A program made the translations under genes and the position numbers. 64,000 nucleotides of DNA from Pseudomonas sp. St316 (GTDB lineage: Bacteria > Pseudomonadota > Gammaproteobacteria > Pseudomonadales > Pseudomonadaceae), in assembly GCF_018325905.1 (NCBI RefSeq), contig NZ_AP021901.1, positions 3,162,001 through 3,226,000 of the forward strand, in the 5' to 3' direction. Under the pieces are notes generated by a model. The model was not told the DNA's origin. It did not search any database and saw only the letters and a list, made by a program, of their open reading frames with translations. This document shows positions 20,706-29,977 of this stretch, one piece after another. The first letter of the stretch is position 1; each line of letters starts with the position of its first letter.

Positions 20706-23060
20706 GTGAGAATGTCCGGGCAGTTATCGAGGATTGGCCTCGCAGGCGCTTTTCTGGGGATCGCCCTCGGGCTCAGTCCCGTGGTCAATGCGCAAGACGA
20801 TGGGCAGCAGGCCAGTGCCGAGATTCGTCGCACCCGTTTTGGCGTACCGCATATCCGGGCGCAGGATGAGCGCGGGCTGGGTTATGGCATCGGCTACGCC
20901 TACGCCCAGGACAACTTGTGCCTGCTGGCTAACGAAATCGTAACGGTCAACGCCCAGCGCTCGCGCTATTTCGGGCCGCAGCAGGTCACGGTCGAACAGC
21001 GGGAGAACCGCGTCAGCGATCTGTTTTTCAGCTGGCTCAACACACCGCAGGCGGTTGCCGGTTTCTGGCAGGCCCAAACGCCGCAAGTGCAGCAACTGGT
21101 CGAAGGCTACGTGGCGGGCTACAACCGTGCGCTGGCCGAGCGCAAGGCCAAAGGCCTACCCGAACAATGTGCCAGCGAGTGGGTGCGGCCGATCACGGCG
21201 CTGGACCTGGTCAAGTTGACCCGCCGACTGCTGGTGGAAGGGGGCATCGGCCAGTTCGCCGAAGCCCTGGCCGGCGCGCAACCGCCCCAGGCGAGCGCAC
21301 TCACGGGCACCCCGGTCACCGGCTTCGCGGCCGCCGCAACCCGGCAGCAGCGTTTTGCCCTGGAGCGCGGCAGCAATGCGCTGGCCATCGGCAGCGAGCG
21401 CTCGTTCAATGGCCGTGGGATGTTGCTGGCGAACCCACATTTTCCGTGGCTGGGCGGCATGCGTTTCTACCAGATGCACCTGACCATTCCCGGCAAGCTG
21501 GACGTCATGGGCGCGGCGCTGCCAGGCCTGCCGGTGATCAACATCGGTTTCAGCCAACACCTGGCCTGGACCCACACCGTCGACAGCTCGAAACATTTCA
21601 CCCTGTACCGCCTGCAACTCGACCCGAAGGACCCGACCCGCTATTTGCTCGACGGCAAGTCTGTGCCGATGAGCCAGCAGACGGTCGCGGTGGACGTCAA
21701 GCAACCTGACGGCCAAGTGCAGACGGTTTCCCGAGTGGTCTATGGCTCGCAGTTCGGCCCGATCGTGCAATGGCCTGGCCGGTTGGACTGGGATAACCGG
21801 TTCGCCTACAGCCTGCGGGATGCGAACCTGGAAAACGATCGCGTGCTGGCCCAGTGGTACGCCATGAACAAGGCGGTCACGCTCAAGGATTTGCAGGACG
21901 CTGTCCATAAGATCCAGGGCATTCCCTGGGTCAATACCCTGGCGGTGGACGACCAGGGGCAAAGCCTGTACATGAACGTGTCGGTGGTGCCGAACGTCGA
22001 CGCTGAGAAACTGGCCCGGTGCAGCGATCCCCGGGCCGGGTTGCGACTGATCGTGCTGGATGGCTCTCGCAGCGAGTGTGCCTGGGGCATCGATTCCAAA
22101 GCCGTGCAAAAAGGCACCTATGCCGCCGACAGGCTTCCGCAGTTGCTGCGCCGCGATTATGTACAGAACTCCAACGATTCGGCCTGGATGGTCAATCCTT
22201 CGCAGCCGCTGTCCGGTTACTCCCCGTTGATCAGCCAGCAAGGTCAGCCCCTGGGACTGCGGGCGCGTTTTGCGCTGGACCGGATGGGGCAATTGGCCAA
22301 GAACGGGCCGGTGACGGTGGAGGATTTGCAGCGCATGGTCATGGACGATCAGGTTTACCTGGCTGACCAGGTGATGCCGGACCTGCTCGGCGTGTGCGCC
22401 GGTGACCTGGGGGCCGGGGCTTCGGCATTGGTCGAGGTTTGTGCCAGCCTCAAAGCCTGGGATCGCAAGGCCGGCCTGAATAGCGGCCTGGGGTTCGTGC
22501 ATTTCCAGCACATCATGGACCGGTTGCAAGCGGTGCCTGATTCATGGCGCGTTGCGTTCGACCCCAAAGACCCGCAACACACGCCGCGTGGCCTGGCGAT
22601 TGAACGGCCAGCAGTGCTTAAGGCCGTGCGCGATGCCATGCTGGCTTCGGTGGAGGCAGTGAAGGTCGCCGGATTGTCGAAGGACAGTCAATGGCAAGAT
22701 GTCCAGGTGGCCAGCAGCGGCAACCGACAGACACCGATTCACGGCGGTCCCGGGGAGCTGGGCATCTACAACGCGATCCAGAGTGTGCCCGGGGCGAACG
22801 GTAAGCGGGAGGTGGTCAGCGGTACCAGCTATCTGCAAGTGGTGACGTTTGACGGTAAAGGTCCGCAGGCCCAGGGGTTGTTGGCTTTTTCCATTTCCAG
22901 CGATCCGGCATCGCCTTACTCGGCGGATCAGACCCAGGCGTTTTCGCAGAAACAGTGGAGTGTGTTGCCATTCACCGAACCGCAGATCAAGGCCGATCCG
23001 CACTATCAGGCGCTGATTATCCGCGAGCGTGATGAGACGGGCAGGGTGGCGACGCAATAG
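20706..23060 (+). CDS. pvdQ: Acyl-homoserine-lactone/pyoverdine acylase PvdQ
   Basis: Periplasmic Ntn-hydrolase of the penicillin-amidase family (784 aa). In pseudomonads PvdQ removes the fatty acyl chain from the pyoverdine precursor and also cleaves long-chain acyl-homoserine lactones. A signal peptide (GAFLGIALGLSPVVNAQ) leads to an alpha chain; the self-cleavage site is Gly222-Ser223 in LERGSNALAIGSE, making Ser223 the beta-chain nucleophile. NPHFPW and NSNDSAW carry the conserved His and Asn. Collinearity with P. aeruginosa PvdQ as I remember it is strong throughout. AGGAG lies 5 bp before the GTG start; ATG two codons later is the alternative. It is alone, away from other pyoverdine genes, with a candidate PvdS box upstream. 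Confidence 0.93.
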   Translation: MRMSGQLSRIGLAGAFLGIALGLSPVVNAQDDGQQASAEIRRTRFGVPHIRAQDERGLGYGIGYAYAQDNLCLLANEIVTVNAQRSRYFGPQQVTVEQRENRVSDLFFSWLNTPQAVAGFWQAQTPQVQQLVEGYVAGYNRALAERKAKGLPEQCASEWVRPITALDLVKLTRRLLVEGGIGQFAEALAGAQPPQASALTGTPVTGFAAAATRQQRFALERGSNALAIGSERSFNGRGMLLANPHFPWLGGMRFYQMHLTIPGKLDVMGAALPGLPVINIGFSQHLAWTHTVDSSKHFTLYRLQLDPKDPTRYLLDGKSVPMSQQTVAVDVKQPDGQVQTVSRVVYGSQFGPIVQWPGRLDWDNRFAYSLRDANLENDRVLAQWYAMNKAVTLKDLQDAVHKIQGIPWVNTLAVDDQGQSLYMNVSVVPNVDAEKLARCSDPRAGLRLIVLDGSRSECAWGIDSKAVQKGTYAADRLPQLLRRDYVQNSNDSAWMVNPSQPLSGYSPLISQQGQPLGLRARFALDRMGQLAKNGPVTVEDLQRMVMDDQVYLADQVMPDLLGVCAGDLGAGASALVEVCASLKAWDRKAGLNSGLGFVHFQHIMDRLQAVPDSWRVAFDPKDPQHTPRGLAIERPAVLKAVRDAMLASVEAVKVAGLSKDSQWQDVQVASSGNRQTPIHGGPGELGIYNAIQSVPGANGKREVVSGTSYLQVVTFDGKGPQAQGLLAFSISSDPASPYSADQTQAFSQKQWSVLPFTEPQIKADPHYQALIIRERDETGRVATQ

Positions 23061-23092
23061 CCGTGTGCGGTCACATTCAAACTGGATGTAGA

Positions 23093-23690
23093 TTGATCCA
23101 CCGCTTTCGCGAGCAAGCTCGCTCCCACAGGGGATTGTCTGTTGGCCGGGAATCGCAGGCTGACACCGATCCTATTTGTGGGAGCGAGCTTGCTCGCGAT
23201 GACGGCGCGACATTCGACATCAAGGCAAGCTGATCCACCGCTTTCGCGAGCAAGCTCGCTCCCACAGGGGATTTGTGTTGGCTGGGAAATCGCAGGCTGA
23301 CACCGATCCTATTTGTGGGAGCGAGCTTGCTCGCGATGACGGCGCGACATTCGACATCAAGGCAAGCTGATCCACCGCTTTCGCGAGCAAGCTCGCTCCC
23401 ACAGGGGATTGTCTATTGGCCGGGAAATCGCAGGCTGGCACCGATCCTATTTGTGGGAGCAAAGCTTGCTCGCGATGACGGCACGACATTCGACATCAAG
23501 GCGAGCTGATCCACCGCTTTCGCGAGCAAGCTCGCTCCCACAGGGGATTTGTGTTGGCCGGGAAATCGCAGGCTGGCACCGATCCTATTTGTGGGAGCAA
23601 AGCTTGCTCGCGATGACGGCTGCACATTCAACATCGAGGCAAGCTGACCCACTGCTATCGCGAGCAAGCTTTGCTCCCACAGAGCAACGC
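23093..23690. repeat. Large REP tandem array, four copies of a 137-139-bp unit
   Basis: Units begin at 23101, 23238, 23375 and 23514, with a partial fifth at 23652; each contains two REPs in inverted orientation plus spacers (GGCCGGGAAATCGCAGGC and GACGGCGCGACATTCGACAT types). Periods are 137, 137, 139 and 138 bp. Some copies have the REP variant GGGAGCAAAGCTTGCTC. The array fills the whole 632-bp gap between pvdQ and the fecR-like gene. No gene is seen. Confidence 0.92.
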
Positions 23691-23692
23691 TT

Positions 23693-24694
23693 TCAGTGAG
23701 TGGCCGCGCGTTGCCCGATGGAATTGAGGACGGGGTTGCCGTCCTTGTTCTGGGTCAGGTAGACCGGCAGTACTTTGGGCAGCGAAGGCACGAGGTTCTG
23801 CACTTCATTGATGTTGTAGACGCCCCCGATACGCAGGCCGCCGGTGCTGTTGTCGGCCAGCATGACGGGGCGCTCGAGGTAGCGGTTGATCAGTGGCAGC
23901 GCGTCGCTCAGGGCGAGGTTATCCAGCACCAGCTTGCCGTTGCGCCACGCCAGCGAGCTGTCGTTGGGCTCGGTCTCACGGACTTTTGGCTGGTGGTCGC
24001 CCGCCTTGTAGCTGGCCTGCATGCCCGGGGAAAGCGGCAGGCCGTCACGGTTGAGTACCTGGTTGCTGGTCACCCTTACCGAGCCCTCCAGCAGCGTCAC
24101 CCGTACCTGATCCTGGTACATCCACACATTGAAGCGAGTGCCGGTCACGCGCACTTGGCCTTGGCCGGCCCGAACGACAAACGGATGCTGTTTGTCATGG
24201 CTGACGTCAAAAAACGCCTCGCCCTTTTCCAGCGTTACCCGGCGCTCGTTTTTGTAGTTGGCAAACACCAGCTCACTGCCCAGGTTGAGTTCCACCTCGC
24301 TGCCATCGCCCAGGGTGACGTGACGTACGCTTGCGTCGGCTTCGAAGCGCTGATAGGCGTTGGGAATCCAGCCCAGGTTCCAGCCGGTGTAGGCGGTGAC
24401 GGGCATGCCCACGACAAACACTGCAGCGGCGATAGCCAGGCGGCTCCAGCGCGACCTGGAGCGGCGCACAGGAGCTGCCGGCGCCGACTCGACGCGCGGC
24501 AGATGATCGGCAACAGCCCAGATCTCCAGCATGGCTTCGTATTCGAAAGCATGCAGGGGATCGGCATCGTGCCATTGCTTGAACGCCTGCCGTTCGGCAT
24601 CGGTGCAATCGACGGCATGCAAACGCATGCACCAATGGGCAGCGGCATCGGTAATGGCGTCGTATTCGGCTTCCGAGAGGGGATGTTCGGTCAT
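23693..24694 (-). CDS. Orphan FecR-type anti-sigma/transmembrane sensor
   Basis: Inner-membrane FecR-like protein (333 aa). Residues 1-60 carry the cytoplasmic DUF4880 anti-sigma motif (AAAHWCMRLHA, FKQWHDADPLHAFEYE). A single TM lies at about 84-105. The periplasmic FecR domain contains LGDGSEVELNLGSEL and GEAFFDVSHD, ending in a DUF4974-like segment that would contact a TonB receptor's signalling domain. Such proteins normally sit between a fecI sigma gene and a receptor; here neither flanks it. Upstream is the large toxin gene (142-bp gap, same strand), so it may be at the end of that transcript or a remnant of a lost iron-uptake locus. It appears intact, with no frameshift. Confidence 0.87.
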   Translation of the reverse strand: MTEHPLSEAEYDAITDAAAHWCMRLHAVDCTDAERQAFKQWHDADPLHAFEYEAMLEIWAVADHLPRVESAPAAPVRRSRSRWSRLAIAAAVFVVGMPVTAYTGWNLGWIPNAYQRFEADASVRHVTLGDGSEVELNLGSELVFANYKNERRVTLEKGEAFFDVSHDKQHPFVVRAGQGQVRVTGTRFNVWMYQDQVRVTLLEGSVRVTSNQVLNRDGLPLSPGMQASYKAGDHQPKVRETEPNDSSLAWRNGKLVLDNLALSDALPLINRYLERPVMLADNSTGGLRIGGVYNINEVQNLVPSLPKVLPVYLTQNKDGNPVLNSIGQRAATH

Positions 24695-24836
24695 TGACTC
24701 TTCCTGGTTTGCCGCATTCTAACCTTCGGCATGAGCTGCCGAGAACAGCCGTCATGGCATTTGCGTATCAATGAACCCGTTTTTTATTCAAACATTCGTC
24801 GTAGGCTACCGTCGCATACATTGCGTGAAAAAAAGA

Positions 24837-27800
24837 TCAACGCCTCACAACGCTTCGCGGCACGGCAACTTGCCGGGACAGGCTTGGGTCGAGTTGGCGT
24901 CCCAATTCACAAATCAACAGCGTGATCGAGTCGGCGTTGCGAAGTATGACGTCGATGCGCTTGTCCGGTAAAATCGGATCGAGAAAATCATCGCGAGCGT
25001 GATCCATTGTTCTGGCGCCGGTTATCTTCAGGATCTCCCGGGTGGTTTCCTTGTACCCCGGCAACAGTTCCATCTTCTTGTAGGTGTTGTCCCTGCTGTC
25101 CCACTGCGTAAACAGTTTTGACTTTGGCGTTGTCAATGAAAGCCCGTTGAGTTGCAAGTCCTTTTGCCTGTCGTACTGCAACTTTCCTGAATAAGTCGCC
25201 GTTGAAATCAAGTCCAGAAATGGCAGCGAGGCGTCCAGGTAGATGAAGTCGAACGTATTGAACAACTGATGAGAAATTTCGTGGATGAAGGTCGCTCCCT
25301 GGGCATGGGCATCGACATTGAAGAATGACGGGACGACGGCCTTGTACCAATCCAGGCCCATGTCGAAGAAAAACTGCGTGATATAGATTCTTCCGACGGC
25401 CGCGGGCTCAAGTACGAAGGCGGTCGCTCTGTCTTCCAGGTGCTTGAGGTGACCGACCACGATGCGGTCGGCATTTTGCAGCTCCCAGGATGGATCGGCC
25501 AATGCCCGGCATATGGGCGAGATCGCCGCCTCTATCTTGCCGATCAGACGGGCGTCGACCTTGCTGACTCCAAAAAACAACTTGAGAAAATTATCCAGCC
25601 GAGAGCCCGTCAGCGGTCGTTGCTTGAATTGATCGAAGTTGTGAAGGGCATTGAATGAATAGAACCTCGCGGTCTCCAGTGCCTGGACAATCATATTGGC
25701 GCGGTGCGGATACTTTCTGCGTATCTCAGGCATTCCCCGCGCTTCGATATTCAGCGAACCCTTGGCCTTGAAGTCGCTGTAGGTGACGGCCATTTTCGAC
25801 CCGGCTTTGCCAAAGCGTATGGTCTGGCGCTGTGGGTCGAGTTCCCATGCCAGGCCGTCAGGCGACTTTTTCAATAACGGCCCCTCGCCGTACTCATGCA
25901 CGATTCGCCAGGTTTGGTTGGCTCGCGCCACCTGGAAGACTTTGCCGGCGAGGGGCACATACCGCCTGCCATTTTCCAGTGCCTGGTAGGTTTTCTCGAT
26001 CGGGTCTCTTTGCAAGTTCGCCAGGCTGATGCCTGAGGCCTCGAAAACGTTCAGGTCGGTCCGGATCTGGGCGGTGGAGGCGATGTTCTTCCAGTTGCCC
26101 GCCGGTGTCGCGCCTGGCGGGAGCGGTTCCATGGGATCGAGAAGACCGAATGTATCTTCACGATTGATCATGCCCAGCGACACCATTTGCGCGGCACCGG
26201 CGATAAAGTCGTGCAAGCCTGTTTTCCAGTCATGCTGCTGCAAGGCTTCGGCTGAACGCTTGAAGTCCTGGTAGCTTTCCCAGAGCGTTTCGATAAAAGT
26301 CAGTTTGCCCGACAACTGCTCTCCCACTAACTGGACGCCGGAGCTGAATAGGTGCAGGACTGTCCTCCAGTCAAACTGGCGGTTTTCATTGGTTTGTGTG
26401 GTCAGCATGTCCAATAACAATGTCGCATTGTCGTCGAACAGGGTGTCGAGCAGATGGGTCTGGATAGGATTCGAGGCCAGGGTGATTTCCGATCGCTGCC
26501 CGAGCGTGGCGGCGAACAGGTTTCTGAAAGTGGCCTGCTGGTTCTCGGGAAGCCGGCGAATCAGCAGATCTTGAAGTGTTCCAGAGATATTGAATGCGGC
26601 AATAACGCTTTTTTCGTCCTTGAACTCGGTAAAGCAATGACCCTCATGGTAGGGCGAATACAGGACCTGAGGGCTTGTTGCATCGACGCTTGATCCGATC
26701 AAGTACAGCCCCAGCGCCTTGACCGGCACCGCGCCAGCGGTCTTGATCAACTCCAGGGGACGAATAAGCGCGTGGGCACCTTCAACCGCTTTGCGGGCGA
26801 TGGCATCGGGCATGTCCATCACCTGGCGGATCAGGTCAAAAGCCGGGGAGCTAAGGTGTTGTTGTAGATGGCGAGCGTGAGCGTGCTGCAGCAACTGCCA
26901 GGGTAATTGTTGGCGGAAAGCTGTTTTTCTTTGCAGGACATGCGCAGTGGTGCCGGACAGTTGTTGCGCGACATATTTTTTATAGTCGGTCGAGATATTC
27001 AATGAGGACAACATCTGCCTGACAGCGGTTTCGTTCAGGCCGTCCGGTAGCTTCTGCGTGGACGTCGAAGACACTTTGAAGCCTTCCCGGGTCACTTCGA
27101 TGTGATGCAAGGCAAAGTCGGTGAGCGAACTGGCCGGCCCGACGATGGCAAGGTTCGGTGTGATCTGGAGGGTGTCGGGGTCAAGGTCCTTTGCAGCGAA
27201 GCGTGCGCTCAACAGCGCTTTGAGTTTGTTACGCACATAGGTTCGCAGCGGTTCGATACCGTCCAGATAGTCCTTGCCATCGGCCACGCTGTTTTTATAT
27301 TGCTCAAGCAATTCAATGTGCAGGCGCTGGTCTTCAAGATCGGCGGTACCGAGCCAGGCGGGAAGTTTCTGTTGCCATCTGTTGGCCTGGGCGATGTGTG
27401 TGGCGCGCTTGAGGTTGGTGGGCGCGCCTTTGGCCAACATTGCCTGGAGGCTTTTTAATAGTGCCTTGCCGGTCAGTTGCCAACTTCCGGCTTTCAATGT
27501 GCTCAGATAACCCTGCTCGGCCTCGAAGTGCCTGATGAACGAACTCATCCGATTCACCAGCACGTTATCTTCGATCAGTTCGTACGCCTGGAGCTGATAA
27601 CGCCCATGGGGCTTGCGTTGGTCGGGCGTGAGGTTGGTGAGCAAACCAAAGCGCTTTCGGGAGTCGAGTAAGTGTCGATTCAGTTGCCGGGTGGCCACTT
27701 CCACGGACGAAAAGGCCTGCAAGCCATCGGCGGGCGTCCAGAGGATTGCCATGCCCGAGTAGGGTGTATCGAGTCCTCCGCGTTCGGTTAATAGAAAACA

Positions 27801-29687
27801 GTTGGCAAGGGGCAGGTAAGCCGTTCGACTTTCTTCGCTGCAGGCCAGCGTCAACGAATAGACATCCGGCCGAAACCCCCTGACACCGATACGTTGTGAG
27901 CGGTCCGGATATTCTGAATCGTAGGCAAAGACTGTTCTGATCAGCTCATTCGCAATCGCCGGCAGGCTCGCGTTGAGCTCCCTAAGTTCGGCTTCGGCGC
28001 GTATGCCCAAGGAAAAAACATTGGTCAGTTCAGGCAGTAACTGCCGGAGCCCATTGTGCAGCGAAACGCTATGGGATGCCGGCAACCGAGTAAAGAGGCC
28101 ATCGAAAGCCTTCTCGACATCGGTATAGCTCTTGACCTTTCTTTGCAGTTGATCGGCCATGAAATTGGACGGACGCAGACTTCCATGAAAGGTGGGGTGA
28201 GTCCCCCAATGTCCGGCGGTTGGCTGACTCAGCAGGTTTTTGTTGATGAAGCTGCGTACGTCCAACGCTTTGTCAATGAGTGAGTGAATGTCGACGTCGC
28301 CCTGGCGAGACATTTCCAGTGCGTAGTGGAGATTATCTTTCTGCTTTTTGATGATGGCGTTCGCCAGGGATTCGGACACCGGCAAGTCCAGTGTTTCGCC
28401 CGAGATCTGTGGCGCGTCAAAGCGCAGGAAACGGTTGCGCTCTTCCAGTCCCAAGAGGTTATAGAGTGCTTCTTTTTGCGCAGTGCCTGCGGAGTTACCC
28501 AACAGCGCTTCCTTGAAACCTAGATGGTTGTCTATCTTCTGTAGGCCATGAATGGGGGTGTAGAGATAGTTTCCTTTGGCGCTGATCATCAGGGAGCCTG
28601 CAAGCTCTACATAATGCGGCTCGTACTCCCAGAGACGAATCGTTTCGATGAACAGCAGCGTCTCGTCCCGGCGGGAGGCCCGAAACAGTCGGAGCAGTTC
28701 ACGACTTTGTTCATCCGTCAGTTGCCTTTTTTCCCGCTCGACCAGGATCGCTGCCCAGAGCCCATCGTGGATGACTTGGGAAAGCAGTGTGCGCCGAGAC
28801 ATGTAGAAGCGGGCCGTTGTGTTTTCCCAGAAGGTATCGATGCAGCCCAGAAGTGTTGGAATCAGTTTCCTGGCCGTGTCCTTTATGATGTTTTCCCATT
28901 GCTGCGGGGTGTAGGACGATGGGAGCGCACCCGGGTGAGTCAGGTCGATGTCATGCCCGGGCGGCCAGCCTTGATTATGGAAGTAGCCCAGCACGGCGTC
29001 GCTCAGTGGAATGCTTTCGGTCACCTGAATTGCCTTTGGATCGCCCAGGTGAGTGCCCTTGCTGAATGCCACGCGGATCTGTCGATGATCCAGGTCCGGC
29101 AGCGCCTCGTTCAATACCTGGTCAAGCATCGATCGTAACGAGGGCAGTTTGATCAGCTCGTTCACTATGGTCTGGGCATTGAGGCTCTGGGCGTATTCGA
29201 TGGATTTGAGCTGGGTCTGGAAAACATCCTCTTGGATGAGTCGCCGGGTCTGTTTGATGTCGGTCGTGCTGTTCAATTCGCTGCGCTGGGAAATCGACAA
29301 GAGACGAAACAGGTTGTCGCGTTGCGCAGTGTCCTGGCGCATCTGGTCAATCTGTTCTTCGAGGGATGCCAGGTTGTCGAGTTTTTTGATTCCACCACTG
29401 GGCGTGTAGAGAAACGCCGGTTGGGTGCTCGCTGCGCTGCGGTTTGTCGAGCTGCTGAGGGCAAGGCAGCCGGCCAGTGCTATGGGCAGTTTTTCCTCGG
29501 CTTGCAACAGAATCGTTTCGGCGAACATCGGTGGTGTCTGCGCCGTGCGCTGGGTGTGGCTGGGCAGGGCGATATGGTGTAACCAGTCGAGGTCTGCCTG
29601 CGTCAGCCCGTGGGTGGCGGGCAATTCGTCCAGGCGATGGGCGTCCAGTACCTCGGGAAATAAAAGGGGGGTGGTTTCAGTGAGCAT
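24837..29687 (-). CDS. Large dermonecrotic-toxin-like protein with C-terminal aspzincin-like metallopeptidase
   Basis: A 1616-residue protein of the DUF6543/dermonecrotic-toxin type seen in Pseudomonas. There is no signal peptide and no TM-rich pore region. Residues 1-1130 carry four spaced modules with a [YW]-[TS]-P core (94, 376, 650 and 1010), each followed about 25-45 residues later by a Leu-rich helix. Around 1190-1290 is a linker of polymorphic-toxin style (YVPLAGKVFQVARANQTWRI). The last 190 residues hold YITQFFFDMG, FIHEISHQLFNTFDFIYLD (His1469, Glu1470, His1473, Asp1480) and RNADSITLL near 1583, matching the HExxH...TxDxxY and NADS pattern of M35-like aspzincin zinc proteases. I chose the ATG at 29685-29687; a TTG nine codons upstream is less likely. 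Base composition is more AT-rich than its neighbours, suggesting acquisition. There is no recognisable immunity gene, so a eukaryotic target is plausible (inference). Confidence 0.82.
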   Translation of the reverse strand: MLTETTPLLFPEVLDAHRLDELPATHGLTQADLDWLHHIALPSHTQRTAQTPPMFAETILLQAEEKLPIALAGCLALSSSTNRSAASTQPAFLYTPSGGIKKLDNLASLEEQIDQMRQDTAQRDNLFRLLSISQRSELNSTTDIKQTRRLIQEDVFQTQLKSIEYAQSLNAQTIVNELIKLPSLRSMLDQVLNEALPDLDHRQIRVAFSKGTHLGDPKAIQVTESIPLSDAVLGYFHNQGWPPGHDIDLTHPGALPSSYTPQQWENIIKDTARKLIPTLLGCIDTFWENTTARFYMSRRTLLSQVIHDGLWAAILVEREKRQLTDEQSRELLRLFRASRRDETLLFIETIRLWEYEPHYVELAGSLMISAKGNYLYTPIHGLQKIDNHLGFKEALLGNSAGTAQKEALYNLLGLEERNRFLRFDAPQISGETLDLPVSESLANAIIKKQKDNLHYALEMSRQGDVDIHSLIDKALDVRSFINKNLLSQPTAGHWGTHPTFHGSLRPSNFMADQLQRKVKSYTDVEKAFDGLFTRLPASHSVSLHNGLRQLLPELTNVFSLGIRAEAELRELNASLPAIANELIRTVFAYDSEYPDRSQRIGVRGFRPDVYSLTLACSEESRTAYLPLANCFLLTERGGLDTPYSGMAILWTPADGLQAFSSVEVATRQLNRHLLDSRKRFGLLTNLTPDQRKPHGRYQLQAYELIEDNVLVNRMSSFIRHFEAEQGYLSTLKAGSWQLTGKALLKSLQAMLAKGAPTNLKRATHIAQANRWQQKLPAWLGTADLEDQRLHIELLEQYKNSVADGKDYLDGIEPLRTYVRNKLKALLSARFAAKDLDPDTLQITPNLAIVGPASSLTDFALHHIEVTREGFKVSSTSTQKLPDGLNETAVRQMLSSLNISTDYKKYVAQQLSGTTAHVLQRKTAFRQQLPWQLLQHAHARHLQQHLSSPAFDLIRQVMDMPDAIARKAVEGAHALIRPLELIKTAGAVPVKALGLYLIGSSVDATSPQVLYSPYHEGHCFTEFKDEKSVIAAFNISGTLQDLLIRRLPENQQATFRNLFAATLGQRSEITLASNPIQTHLLDTLFDDNATLLLDMLTTQTNENRQFDWRTVLHLFSSGVQLVGEQLSGKLTFIETLWESYQDFKRSAEALQQHDWKTGLHDFIAGAAQMVSLGMINREDTFGLLDPMEPLPPGATPAGNWKNIASTAQIRTDLNVFEASGISLANLQRDPIEKTYQALENGRRYVPLAGKVFQVARANQTWRIVHEYGEGPLLKKSPDGLAWELDPQRQTIRFGKAGSKMAVTYSDFKAKGSLNIEARGMPEIRRKYPHRANMIVQALETARFYSFNALHNFDQFKQRPLTGSRLDNFLKLFFGVSKVDARLIGKIEAAISPICRALADPSWELQNADRIVVGHLKHLEDRATAFVLEPAAVGRIYITQFFFDMGLDWYKAVVPSFFNVDAHAQGATFIHEISHQLFNTFDFIYLDASLPFLDLISTATYSGKLQYDRQKDLQLNGLSLTTPKSKLFTQWDSRDNTYKKMELLPGYKETTREILKITGARTMDHARDDFLDPILPDKRIDVILRNADSITLLICELGRQLDPSLSRQVAVPRSVVRR

Positions 29688-29840
29688 CGTTGCTTCTCGA
29701 TCAAGGCGCCTCAAGGCGGCGCGAACGTGGAGGAAGCCGCCAGACTAGGCAACGATGAGTGGGGCAAGGTGGTACATAGTTACCGCACGCCGGGCCTCAG
29801 GCCTGGCAGACTGGAACATCGATGCAGCGGACCTACCGCT

Positions 29841-29908
29841 ACCGCGAGCAGGCTCGCTCCCACAGGAGAGCTGCGGCGCTATCGCGAGCAGGCTTTGCTC
29901 CCACCGCG
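29841..29908. repeat. REP pair upstream of dpkA
   Basis: Two REP copies in the same orientation (about 29841-29866 and 29879-29908; the second has the AGGCTTTGCTCCCAC variant) lie in the gap between the toxin gene and dpkA, which are divergent. No other feature is clear in this gap. Confidence 0.75.
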
Positions 29909-29977
29909 AAGCGGTGTTTAATCACCTGCCGGTCCTTTACGCTGTTGCTACCTCCAACAATCATTCTGGAGCTTCAG

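Noticed and set aside
23093..23690. CRISPR array appearance of the regular repeats
   Set aside because: Units are palindromic REP doublets with near-identical spacers; spacers are not unique and no cas gene is near.
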